Shown here piece after piece: positions 25,585 to 33,278 of a stretch of DNA of 64,000 bases. The stretch covers positions 6,006 through 70,005 of the forward strand of contig JAEYXD010000176.1 in the NCBI GenBank assembly GCA_023428645.1, given 5' to 3'. How positions within the stretch are numbered: the first letter of the stretch is position 1; every line of letters starts with the position of its first letter. The translations under genes were made by a program, and so were the position numbers. The stretch comes from Pseudomonadota bacterium (GTDB lineage Bacteria > Pseudomonadota > Gammaproteobacteria > Steroidobacterales > Steroidobacteraceae). The notes beneath the pieces are model-generated. The model did no database searches and was not told where the DNA came from. It worked only from the letters and a program-made list of their open reading frames with translations.

Positions 25585-26841
25585 TCACGTCGGAGATTTG
25601 AACTGCAGGCGGCCTTCGTGCTTCTTGTCGCGTGGATTGGCCGATTGAATGACGGCGCTCATGCCGTGCTCCGCGGCGTAGCTGCGAATGCGATCCAAGG
25701 CATCGACGGAGGGCGCGAGCACTCGCAGGTCGGTCGTGCCGGCGCGGTACGACAGCGCCTCGACGTTCGTGTCCGGCACTTGCGAGATCGCTTCGGCGAG
25801 CGTGCCGATCGTCGCGAGCATGCCGCCGTTCGGAGTGCCGCCGCGCAAGATCGTCAGCCGCGCTTCCATCTGGCGACGGGCGAGGGCGGGGTCCGGCGAC
25901 GCGGCACCCGGCATCGCCGTCTGATAGACCTGTGCGATTTCCTGATCGAGCCGCGCATCCTCGCGTTTCAGATGCGCGAACTGCCAGGCCTGCAGGCCCA
26001 AATGCAGCGCGAAGAACACGGCGGCGAGAATCGCGGCGTAACGCCACGGCGCGAACGCGATGTTCACCTTCTTCTTGACGCCGTACTTGCCTTGCAGGAG
26101 GTTGACCGCGTCCTTCGTCTGGATCGCGGTGGCCGCGAGCAGCGACAACACACCGTCCGGAAGCAGCTTCAGCTGCAGGCTCGCCGTGAACTCGCGCAGC
26201 CCTTCGAGCAGATCGCGCTCACGCTCGTAATCCTCGACGCTCACGTAGATCGTCACGTGCTCGCGCGATTCCTCGCCGGATGCGAGCGCGAGCTGCAATG
26301 CCTCGATGAGCGGTTGCACGTCGAGCACTGCGCCCGGCGTCGCTTCGCGCCGCACATACACGCGCGAGCCATCGATGAGCAGGGTGACGCCGTTCGGCGT
26401 CACGGGCAGCATCGCGGACTCGCCGTAGAGCGCGTCCGGCTCGATACCGGCCACGCGCAGCTGCGACAACCAGGTTTCCATGCGTTCGTGGGATGCGACC
26501 GCGACCGGCACGCCGGCGCGCGCGTCGCGCTTGCCGATCGCGAAATGCAGATCGTCGACGTCGTGCGCGAGCTGCTCTTCGAGCGCGAACGGCACGACCT
26601 GCGCGAGCTTGCCGCCGCCCTTCAGAGGGACGATGGGTTCCGCGAGCAGGACATCGGTACCGGGGGCGAGCGCGATCGTCTTGCGCCCCCGCGTATCGGC
26701 AGCGGCATCCTCGAAGGTGCCATGACGCACCGGCCCGAGGCGTGCGCCCGTGCCGTCCACCGTCAGCCACTCGATCGCGTTGATGGCGTGCTCCGCATCT
26801 CCGGCGGATGCGAGCAGTCGAATGACGACGGTTTCTGCCAT
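25585..26841 (-). CDS. gspL: type II secretion system protein L
   Basis: A 418-residue bitopic platform protein. The N-terminal cytosolic actin-like half (1-260) includes PFALEEQLAHDVDDLHFA, which recruits the GspE ATPase in known systems. A membrane helix follows (about 267-285, AAILAAVFFALHLGLQAW), then the periplasmic domain. It lies between gspK and gspM in the canonical order. gspE itself is not in the window. Confidence 0.91.
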   Translation of the reverse strand: MAETVVIRLLASAGDAEHAINAIEWLTVDGTGARLGPVRHGTFEDAAADTRGRKTIALAPGTDVLLAEPIVPLKGGGKLAQVVPFALEEQLAHDVDDLHFAIGKRDARAGVPVAVASHERMETWLSQLRVAGIEPDALYGESAMLPVTPNGVTLLIDGSRVYVRREATPGAVLDVQPLIEALQLALASGEESREHVTIYVSVEDYERERDLLEGLREFTASLQLKLLPDGVLSLLAATAIQTKDAVNLLQGKYGVKKKVNIAFAPWRYAAILAAVFFALHLGLQAWQFAHLKREDARLDQEIAQVYQTAMPGAASPDPALARRQMEARLTILRGGTPNGGMLATIGTLAEAISQVPDTNVEALSYRAGTTDLRVLAPSVDALDRIRSYAAEHGMSAVIQSANPRDKKHEGRLQFKSPT

Positions 26842-26868
26842 GTACGAAATGTCCTGCGGGGCCCGGCG

Positions 26869-27858
26869 TCAGAGAGTGCCAATACTGCGCTGTATGGGCC
26901 GGACGAGATTGTTCTGTCGATACAACAGACTGTACATAGTGAGCTGAGTAGTGCCAAGAGTAACGACCGCGCTCAAACGGAAGTACGAGCTCGTTTGTGA
27001 CACGACGTTGCCGTCGATGAGCAGCTTCTTGTCGGCCGGATCGAGCGTGGCCTGAAAATCCGCGATGGTCGGAAAGCAGCGCTCCTTACGCGACTGCGCC
27101 GTCGTCTTGAGTGAGGCCGAGTACTGCTTTTGCTTCGTCAGGGCATCGAGCACCTGAGGCAGGGCCGTGCAGAGATTGATGGGCGTACCGATCGGCAGCG
27201 CCGTGACGAACGGCTCGAGCTTCTGATAGCGCTCGAGTCCGAAGTCCGCGATCGAGAGCAACTCGCTCGTGCGTGTGATCGGCATGTTTGCCGTGCGATA
27301 CGCGGGCGTCATGCCCGTGTACACAGGATCTTCCGCGCCGTCGGGAAATCCCGCATCGATGTCGCTGTCGATCCAATCGGCGATGAGGCTGGCCCACTTC
27401 GGCTCGATCTCCAGCAGCTCGAGCAGGCGCGCGAAACGCGCGACGGCGTCCTTGTCCGTCACGAACTGGTTCGACGCGGCGTCCCACTTCACGAGGCTGT
27501 TGAGATTGAAACGGGCCTGCATGTCATCGACCTGACCGGTGATCTCACCGCCGTCGACCGGCAGCGGCGGCAGCCGCATCGCCCATTCTTCCGTGTAGTC
27601 ATCGGTCCGCGATCCTTGCCGCGCGTCGCGTTGGAGCACGTCGGCGACCCACGCCTCCGCGCCGAGCGCGACTTCGTAGCCTTGATCGAGCGCCAGCGTC
27701 GTCACCGTGCGCCGCTGATCGAGGAATGCCTGATAGCCGACTTGCACGGCGAGCACCGTGGCGATCGCCACGATGAGGATCGCCGTGATCAAGGCGACAC
27801 CGCGCTGGCGCGCGACGGGCTGCAGGCGCTGTGGGCGGCGTGGTCGCATGATGATCAT
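26869..27858 (-). CDS. gspK: type II secretion minor pseudopilin K
   Basis: The large pseudopilin at the tip of the T2SS pseudopilus, 329 residues. A basic leader (PRRPQRLQPVARQRG) precedes VALITAILIVAIAT. As in other GspK proteins, position +5 after the cleavage Gly is not Glu (here Thr). The body has FNLNSL, DWIDSD and ELLSIADF, typical of the SAM-like inserted domain. The ATG at 27858 overlaps the gspJ stop as ATGA. Confidence 0.92.
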   Translation of the reverse strand: MIIMRPRRPQRLQPVARQRGVALITAILIVAIATVLAVQVGYQAFLDQRRTVTTLALDQGYEVALGAEAWVADVLQRDARQGSRTDDYTEEWAMRLPPLPVDGGEITGQVDDMQARFNLNSLVKWDAASNQFVTDKDAVARFARLLELLEIEPKWASLIADWIDSDIDAGFPDGAEDPVYTGMTPAYRTANMPITRTSELLSIADFGLERYQKLEPFVTALPIGTPINLCTALPQVLDALTKQKQYSASLKTTAQSRKERCFPTIADFQATLDPADKKLLIDGNVVSQTSSYFRLSAVVTLGTTQLTMYSLLYRQNNLVRPIQRSIGTL

Positions 27859-28502
27859 CCCGCGACCTCCACGAGACGAGTGATCTTGCCCCAGTCCTCG
27901 AGGTCGATCGTGATCTCGACCGCGATCGGCAGCGTGCGCGCGGCGTTCAGTCCAACTTCGGCAGGACCGCCCGGACTGCCCGGACCGCCAGCCGCCGGCC
28001 ATTGATCGGTGAAGCGGCGGTTGCTCGTCATGAAACGCAGGTCCACGGATTTCACGCGATCGAGGAGCACGGAGCGCACGGGCTCGGTGGCGAGCGTGCG
28101 GTCGAGTGCCACCCAATAGCTGCGGATCAGCTTGCCATCCTCGAGCCGATACGCGACGCGCTGCAGCGTCGAGCGCGGCACGCCGGCGGGATTCGACCAG
28201 CCCGCGTGCGTGAACTCCGCGAGCTGATTGCTGCGCGCGTCCGCGACGAGCGCCGGCTGCACGCCGTCGCCGAGCGGCTCGCGCATCGGCCGCGGCTCGA
28301 TCGAAGCGAAGTCCTGGGCGATGCGATGCACCGCCGTCTGGATGGCGCGCGTGCGCGCGGCCGCGTCGTTCAAGCGCTGGGATTGCAGCGTGAGCTGGCT
28401 GTAACCGCCGAAGGCGAGCACGCCGACGATCGCGAAGATCGCGACCGCGACGAGGATTTCGAGGAGCGTGAAGCCACGCGCACGAAAGGAGAGGGACATC
28501 AT
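27855..28502 (-). CDS. gspJ: type II secretion minor pseudopilin J
   Basis: A 215-residue minor pseudopilin. Its leader MMSLSFRARG ends at the G/F cleavage site, followed by FTLLEILVAVAIFAIVGVLA with Glu5. The body carries RTRAIQTAVHRIAQDFASIEPR and the later ALDRTLATEPVRSVLLDRVKS, as in GspJ. A short Gly-Pro insertion (AAGGPGSPGGPAEVG) near 180 is uncommon. The start overlaps the gspI stop (ATGATG). Confidence 0.92.
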   Translation of the reverse strand: MMSLSFRARGFTLLEILVAVAIFAIVGVLAFGGYSQLTLQSQRLNDAAARTRAIQTAVHRIAQDFASIEPRPMREPLGDGVQPALVADARSNQLAEFTHAGWSNPAGVPRSTLQRVAYRLEDGKLIRSYWVALDRTLATEPVRSVLLDRVKSVDLRFMTSNRRFTDQWPAAGGPGSPGGPAEVGLNAARTLPIAVEITIDLEDWGKITRLVEVAG

Positions 28503-29077
28503 TCCTGCCCTCCCGAGTCGCGTTCCGGCAGCGGCGGGTCCGTGGACTCGCCGCCCGGCGGATTGTCGCCCTGCGGCTCGCCGGCATCGGGATTGCGGTC
28601 GTCTTCCCCGCCTGGGCCACCGCCCGGTCCGCCGGGGCCACCGGGGCCACCGATGCCGCTCCACGACGGCGCCATCATTCCCGCGGCCGCAATGGCGGTA
28701 CCGTAGAAGCCCGTGACGGTCGCCAGCGAGCGCTCGTCGTCCTCATCGTCGTCGGCCTCGGCGACCCGGACATCGATGCGTCGCATCGTCGCCACCGGCG
28801 TCTCCTGCACTTCCATCGTCCAGCGCCACCGTCGGCCCGCCATTTCGACTTCATCGGAGGTCTTGCCGATGTTCGGCGCGCGCGTCTCCAAACGCGCCTG
28901 AGTCAAGCGATTCATGGCGACCCAGTGCGCAAGCGTGCGATCGCGCATGCGCGTGCTGTTGCCCGCGGTCTGGCTGATCGCTTCGATGACCCCCAACATG
29001 CCGAGCGAGACGATGACGAGCGCCGCCAGCACCTCGATCAGCGTGAAGCCGCGAGCGGCTCGTTTACTTGCGTGCAT
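28499..29077 (-). CDS. gspI: type II secretion minor pseudopilin I with a long Gly/Pro/acidic tail
   Basis: Minor pseudopilin I begins MHASKRAARG, then FTLIEVLAALVIVSLGMLGV. The body through TLAHWVAMNRLTQARLE and GRRWRWTMEVQETP is typical GspI. Here it is about 192 residues against roughly 120-130 in the family. The excess is a DDDEDDERS segment and a C-terminal stretch of about 50 residues made of Gly-Gly-Pro repeats and acidic residues. The start at 29077 gives the short leader expected; a start at 29101 is also in frame. It overlaps gspH. Confidence 0.9.
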   Translation of the reverse strand: MHASKRAARGFTLIEVLAALVIVSLGMLGVIEAISQTAGNSTRMRDRTLAHWVAMNRLTQARLETRAPNIGKTSDEVEMAGRRWRWTMEVQETPVATMRRIDVRVAEADDDEDDERSLATVTGFYGTAIAAAGMMAPSWSGIGGPGGPGGPGGGPGGEDDRNPDAGEPQGDNPPGGESTDPPLPERDSGGQE

Positions 29078-29843
29078 TCGCGTTGCCCCCGCGCGTGTCA
29101 TCCGGCGGCGGATTGGTTTGTCGAACGATCTCCCAGTCCCTGCTGCTGTCGGGGCGCTGCTCGATACGCAGGTCGTTATCGGCCGTCGCGACGATGCGCC
29201 ACGTCGCCGGTTTGCGCTCGCGCTCGATCTGCAATTCGAACGGCATGAACTCGCCGCTCGACAGCACGACGAGCTGCGGCGGATTCTCTTGGGGCGGCGG
29301 CGGCTCGGTGCGATCGATCGCGCGCAGGGCTTGCGGCAGCTCGGCTTCCTTCTTCTCCTCGTCGCTCTGCTCGCGATCTTTCTCGTCGTCGCGGCCGCGA
29401 TCGGGCAATTGCGGCTTCATCACGATCTCGCGCCCATCGAGCCACAAGCGGTAGCTCAGGCCTTCGGGAAGGCTGCGGGTCGCATAGAGCTTGTCGTCGG
29501 TGATCGAGATCCACCGGTTCGTGAAGGGATCGAGGCGCAGGAACTCGTATTGCCCGGCGGCGAGATACGCGCCGATGTTGAGGCCCTGCAGTTCCGCTTC
29601 CTCGCGCGTCTGGCGCAGCACCGCCCAGATGCGGCGCGCTTCGTCTTCCACTTGGCTGTCGCGGCCGAGCACGTTCACCGACAACACCGCCATCGACGCG
29701 ATGATGCCGATGATGACGACGACGACCAGGATTTCGATCAGCGTGAAACCGCGCTCGCGACGCCGCCGGGCGCGGGAAGGCGCGGCGGAGGAGGACTGAA
29801 GCACGGTGCGGGATGCCACGGCAGGCGCCGCCGATGCAATCAA
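29064..29843 (-). CDS. gspH: type II secretion minor pseudopilin H with charged insertion
   Basis: Minor pseudopilin with the N-methylation signature RERG/FTLIEILVVVVIIGIIASMAV. About 259 residues if the TTG at 29843 is used, against a usual 160-200. Part of the excess is a 30-32 residue leader and part is a charged/proline insertion (DRGRDDEKDREQSDEEKKEA, then PPPPQENPP). The TTG overlaps the gspG stop by four bases; a GTG at 29804 would give a more normal leader. The start is therefore unsure, but the gene is secure. Confidence 0.86.
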   Translation of the reverse strand: MIASAAPAVASRTVLQSSSAAPSRARRRRERGFTLIEILVVVVIIGIIASMAVLSVNVLGRDSQVEDEARRIWAVLRQTREEAELQGLNIGAYLAAGQYEFLRLDPFTNRWISITDDKLYATRSLPEGLSYRLWLDGREIVMKPQLPDRGRDDEKDREQSDEEKKEAELPQALRAIDRTEPPPPQENPPQLVVLSSGEFMPFELQIERERKPATWRIVATADNDLRIEQRPDSSRDWEIVRQTNPPPDDTRGGNANARK

Positions 29844-30298
29844 TCCGCGATCCAGTTACCGATGTCGGCGTCCGTCACGCCCTCGCCACCTTCCTGATTG
29901 TCGGCGCCCAGGGTGAACAGATCGTATTCGCCGCGAGTGCCTGGATAGACGTAGCGATAGTCATTGCCCCACGGATCCTTGCGCAGACCACCCTTCAAGT
30001 AGGGGCCGCGCCAGTTGCGCGCATCACTCGGCTGCGTGACGAGCGCCGCCAGGCCCTGATCGGTCGTCGGGTACTTGAAGTTGTCGAGGCGATACATGTC
30101 GAGCGCGGCGCCGATCGTTTGAATGTCCTGCCTCGCCTTCGTCACGTTCGCCTGATCGACGCGGCCCATGACGTTCGGCACGACGAGCGCCGCGAGAATG
30201 CCGATGATCACGACCACGACCATGATCTCGATCAGGGTGAAGCCGCGCGCGGCGCGGGGTGGCAACTGTAAGGTTCGAACGCTCTCGACATTGTTCAT
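29840..30298 (-). CDS. gspG: type II secretion major pseudopilin G
   Basis: Main pseudopilus subunit, 152 residues. The leader of 19 residues ends AARG, then FTLIEIMVVVVIIGILAALVVP. The body has the calcium-site region YPTTDQGLAALV and the C-terminal GEYDLFTLGADNQEGG with DPWGNDYRYVYPG, all highly conserved. Good AGGAA ribosome site. It leads the eight-gene gspGHIJKLMN operon; the secretin (gspD), ATPase (gspE) and platform protein (gspF) are not here, so the system is split across loci. It diverges from the rhombosortase. Confidence 0.96.
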   Translation of the reverse strand: MNNVESVRTLQLPPRAARGFTLIEIMVVVVIIGILAALVVPNVMGRVDQANVTKARQDIQTIGAALDMYRLDNFKYPTTDQGLAALVTQPSDARNWRGPYLKGGLRKDPWGNDYRYVYPGTRGEYDLFTLGADNQEGGEGVTDADIGNWIAD

Positions 30299-30321
30299 CG
30301 GCAGAATTCCTTGGCAGACAA

Positions 30322-30334
30322 ATTACGTTGTAAT
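30322..30334. promoter_or_regulatory. dyad in the gspG/rhombosortase divergent promoter region
   Basis: ATTAC-GTT-GTAAT is a 13-nt inverted repeat 24 nt upstream of gspG in a 96-bp divergent spacer. It is AT-rich compared with its surroundings. A shared operator for both transcripts is possible but untested. Confidence 0.3.
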
Positions 30335-30394
30335 GAAATGCTGGCCCGACACCTGCGATGTGGCGCCGGATCATAACAAAGCGATCATGACGGG

Positions 30395-31033
30395 ATGAGT
30401 GACGCAAATCGAACACGGAATCCCGGGATTCACGGGTCAACGACCGGCCGGTCGGCTGTGCTGTGGCTGCTTGGACTCACCGTCACCGCGGTGGTTCTGT
30501 TGGCGCTCGGGGGTGAGCCGCTGCGCCTGACCTTGCGCTACGAGCGTGATGCCGTACTGCAAGCCGGGCAGTACTGGCGGCTGCTGTCCTGCCACTTCGT
30601 GCACGGATCGACGACTCATGCGCTCTTGAACCTTGCGGGTCTCGTGCTCATTGCCGCTTTGTTTCCGAAACATTACTCGGCCAGGGCCTGGGTCACGATC
30701 AGTCTTTCCAGCATCGGGGCCATAGCCGTCGGCTTCATTTGGAATGAGCCCCAACTCGATTGGTACGTGGGCCTGTCGGGCGTGCTGCACGGCGTGCTCG
30801 CGGCCGGGATCATCGCCTGGTGGCGCTCCGAGCCCAGGATGTTGGCTTTCGCACTGACAGCAATATTTGCCGGCAAATTGGCGTGGGAGCAGTGGATGGG
30901 CGCCCTTCCGTTGTCAGGGGATCTCGCTGTCATCGTCGATGCGCACCTCTATGGGGCCATTGGTGGGGCCCTGGCGGGTGCCGCATTGCAAATCCGGGAC
31001 CACGGCTGGCGACGGATTGTCCGACCGTTATAA
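30395..31033 (+). CDS. rrtA: rhombosortase (GlyGly-CTERM rhomboid serine protease)
   Basis: Polytopic rhomboid protease of 212 residues. The catalytic pair is Ser128 in GLSGVLHG and His184 in VDAHLYGA; the L1-loop RLLSCHFVHGSTTHALLNLAGL is also conserved. It is short, and the motifs match the rhombosortase group rather than generic GlpG. Rhombosortases process proteins bearing a C-terminal GlyGly-CTERM anchor, most of which are secreted by T2SS. It is encoded divergently from gspG here. I found no GlyGly-CTERM protein in the window, so its substrates lie elsewhere. The gene ends at the fabD promoter. Confidence 0.88.
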   Translation: MSDANRTRNPGIHGSTTGRSAVLWLLGLTVTAVVLLALGGEPLRLTLRYERDAVLQAGQYWRLLSCHFVHGSTTHALLNLAGLVLIAALFPKHYSARAWVTISLSSIGAIAVGFIWNEPQLDWYVGLSGVLHGVLAAGIIAWWRSEPRMLAFALTAIFAGKLAWEQWMGALPLSGDLAVIVDAHLYGAIGGALAGAALQIRDHGWRRIVRPL

Positions 31034-31034
31034 T
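31010..31034 (+). promoter_or_regulatory. putative fabD promoter with consensus -10
   Basis: A perfect -10, TATAAT (31029-31034), overlaps the end of the rhombosortase gene. The matching -35 is poor (CTGGCG, 17 bp upstream). fabD starts 34 nt later with AGGA as ribosome site. This could decouple fabD from the upstream gene. Confidence 0.5.
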
Positions 31035-31067
31035 CGCGCGCCTTTTAGCCAGTAGGACTTCCGTACG

Positions 31068-32015
31068 ATGCCATTTGCTGTCGTGTTCCCCGGTCAGGGC
31101 TCGCAATCCATCGGGATGCTAGCGAAGCTCGCGGCCGCCGAGCCGATCGTCGTCGAGACCTTCGCCGAAGCGTCCGAGGTGCTGGGATACGACCTTTGGA
31201 AGCTCAGCCAGGAGGGCCCGGAGGACGCGATGGCGCAGACCGAGCGGACCCAACCCCTGATGTTGACGGCCGGGGTCGCTACCTGGCGTGTCTGGCGCAA
31301 GCATGGCGGCCCGCTGCCGGCCGCGATGGCGGGACACAGTCTCGGCGAGTATTCCGCGCTCGTCGCGGCCGACGCCGTCGACTTCAAGACTGCCGTCGAA
31401 CTGGTGCGCTTTCGCGGCCAGGCGATGCAGGAGGCCGTGCCGCAAGGGCAGGGCGCGGTGGCAGCGATTCTCGGCATCGACGACGCCGACGTGGAAGCAG
31501 CGTGCCGGGAAGCGGCGGAGGGGCAGGTCGTCCAGCCCGCGAACTTCAATTCTCCCGGACAGGTCGTCATCGCCGGCGCGACGGCGGCCGTCGAGCGCGC
31601 GATTGCCGCCTGCCAGGCGCGCGGCGCGAAACGCGCGATCAAACTGCCATTGAGCGTTCCCGTACACACGCCGCTGATGCAGCCGGCCGCCGACCGCATG
31701 GGCGCCAAGCTCGCGGACGCCGAGTTCCGGGCGCCGCAGGTCGGCGACATCTACACGGTCGACGTTCGCAAGCACGGTACGCCCGAGCAGATCCGCGCGG
31801 CGCTCGTCGAACAAGTCGTCAAACCGGTGCGTTGGACCGAAACCGTTCAGGCCATGCTCGCGGCGGGCGCCCGCGTCATCGTCGAATGCGGTCCCGGACG
31901 CGTGCTCACCGGATTGAATCGCCGTATCGAGAAGAATCGCGACATCGCGATGCTGGCAATCGAAGATTCCGAATCCTTGCAGCAGGCGCTCGCAGCCTGC
32001 CAGGTGCAGTCATGA
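31068..32015 (+). CDS. fabD: malonyl-CoA:ACP transacylase
   Basis: Loads malonyl groups onto acyl carrier protein for fatty acid synthesis, 315 residues. The active-site GHSLGEYSAL contains Ser91. The N-terminal FPGQGSQSIGM and the late GPGRVLTGLNRR are invariant features. The fabG ATG overlaps its stop as ATGA. In many Gammaproteobacteria plsX and fabH precede fabD; here a rhombosortase does. Confidence 0.97.
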   Translation: MPFAVVFPGQGSQSIGMLAKLAAAEPIVVETFAEASEVLGYDLWKLSQEGPEDAMAQTERTQPLMLTAGVATWRVWRKHGGPLPAAMAGHSLGEYSALVAADAVDFKTAVELVRFRGQAMQEAVPQGQGAVAAILGIDDADVEAACREAAEGQVVQPANFNSPGQVVIAGATAAVERAIAACQARGAKRAIKLPLSVPVHTPLMQPAADRMGAKLADAEFRAPQVGDIYTVDVRKHGTPEQIRAALVEQVVKPVRWTETVQAMLAAGARVIVECGPGRVLTGLNRRIEKNRDIAMLAIEDSESLQQALAACQVQS

Positions 32016-32761
32016 CTCAAGAGCTTGCCCAGGAAGTTGCGCTCGTCACCGGCGCTTCGCGTGGAATTGGCCGTGGGATCGCGCACGAGCTGGCCCGGCG
32101 TGGCGCGACGGTGATCGGCACCGCGACGAGCGAGTCCGGCGCCGCAGCGATCACGCAGGCATTTCAAGAAGCCGGACTCAAAGGCCGCGGCTTCGTATTG
32201 AATGTGGCCGTGCAAGCGTCGATCGATGCGCTGCTGGCCGATCTCGAAGCGAAGGAAGGCATGCCGACGATCCTCGTGAACAACGCCGGCATCACACGCG
32301 ACAATTTGTTGCTGCGCATGAAAGCCGAGGAGTGGGATGACATCATCAACACGAATCTCGGCTCCGTGTACCGGATGTCGAAGGCGGTCGTGCGCGGCAT
32401 GATGAAGGCGCGTCGCGGTCGGATCATTAGCATCGCATCCATCGTCGGTGTCATGGGCAACGCTGGCCAGACGAATTACGCGGCGGCGAAGGCGGGCATC
32501 ATCGGCTTCTCGAAGTCGCTGGCGCGTGAGGTGGGCTCGCGCGGCATTACCGTCAACGTCGTCGCGCCGGGCTTCATCGCGACGGACATGACGGCGAGTC
32601 TGCCGGCCGAGCAACAGCAGCAGTTGGTGCAGCAAGTTGCGTTGGGGCGACTAGGTGTGGTGGACGACATCGCGCATGCCGTCGCCTTCCTGGCTTCGCC
32701 AAATGCAGGCTACATCACGGGGGAAACCCTGCACGTGAACGGCGGCATGTACATGGTTTGA
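32012..32761 (+). CDS. fabG: 3-oxoacyl-ACP reductase
   Basis: NADPH-dependent SDR enzyme of 249 residues for the first reduction of fatty acid elongation. The cofactor loop TGASRGIG is at 13-20, NNAG near 90, and the catalytic triad Ser143, Tyr156, Lys160 is intact. The closing GYITGETLHVNGGMYM is the FabG hallmark. It overlaps fabD by 4 bp (ATGA). Confidence 0.97.
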   Translation: MTQELAQEVALVTGASRGIGRGIAHELARRGATVIGTATSESGAAAITQAFQEAGLKGRGFVLNVAVQASIDALLADLEAKEGMPTILVNNAGITRDNLLLRMKAEEWDDIINTNLGSVYRMSKAVVRGMMKARRGRIISIASIVGVMGNAGQTNYAAAKAGIIGFSKSLAREVGSRGITVNVVAPGFIATDMTASLPAEQQQQLVQQVALGRLGVVDDIAHAVAFLASPNAGYITGETLHVNGGMYMV

Positions 32762-32827
32762 CATTGCTGAATTTGCGGTTGATGCATAAACGCCGCAAAC
32801 ACAATTGCAAAGGTCGAATCGGAAATG

Positions 32828-32856
32828 TTGGTTCGTTCAAGGTCTTAACATAGAAT
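32828..32856 (+). promoter_or_regulatory. putative acpP promoter
   Basis: TTGGTT (32828-32833), a 17-bp spacer and TAGAAT (32851-32856) make a fair sigma-70 promoter in the 178-bp spacer ahead of acpP. An independent promoter is expected because acyl carrier protein is needed in excess over the enzymes. Confidence 0.55.
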
Positions 32857-32939
32857 ACGCCCCCTCTCTGACCGGCCGAATCAAATACGGTCGGCGGTTA
32901 TGAAGGGTTCAAGCAGTCTCACATAGGACTCGTATACCA

Positions 32940-33182
32940 ATGAGCAGTATCGAACAGCAGGTCAAAGCCATCGTCGCGGAACAGTTGGGGGTCAAAGAAG
33001 AAGAAGTCACGAACGACGCCTCCTTCGTGGACGATCTGGGCGCTGACTCCCTCGACACTGTCGAGCTCGTCATGGCGCTCGAAGAAGAGTTCGAGACCGA
33101 AATTCCGGACGAGGACGCCGAGAAGATCACGACCGTCCAGCAGGCGATCGACTACATCACCGAGCGTCGCAATCAGGCTTGA
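32940..33182 (+). CDS. acpP: acyl carrier protein
   Basis: Eighty residues, strongly acidic, with the phosphopantetheine site DSL at Ser37 in DDLGADSLDTVELVMALEEEF. It carries growing acyl chains for FabD, FabG and FabF encoded on either side. Family length and sequence are standard. Confidence 0.98.
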   Translation: MSSIEQQVKAIVAEQLGVKEEEVTNDASFVDDLGADSLDTVELVMALEEEFETEIPDEDAEKITTVQQAIDYITERRNQA

Positions 33183-33278
33183 GCCTCGACGCTCCGCTTG
33201 CGTCTGCCATGGATGGCGGTGGCAGCGAATCTCCGTTTCCGCTTTTCGCATCTGACTTCCCATTCTCGAGGTACTCGC

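Noticed and set aside
24326..30298. A type IV pilus operon
   Set aside because: Pseudopilin order and the L/M/N genes are those of T2SS. The PilZ gene at 39.5 kb is the only pilus-linked gene.
30395..31033. A GlyGly-CTERM substrate near the rhombosortase
   Set aside because: I checked the exported proteins in the window (22130, 23241, 46912, 48375, 50571, 58670); none ends with a GG motif, hydrophobic helix and basic tail.
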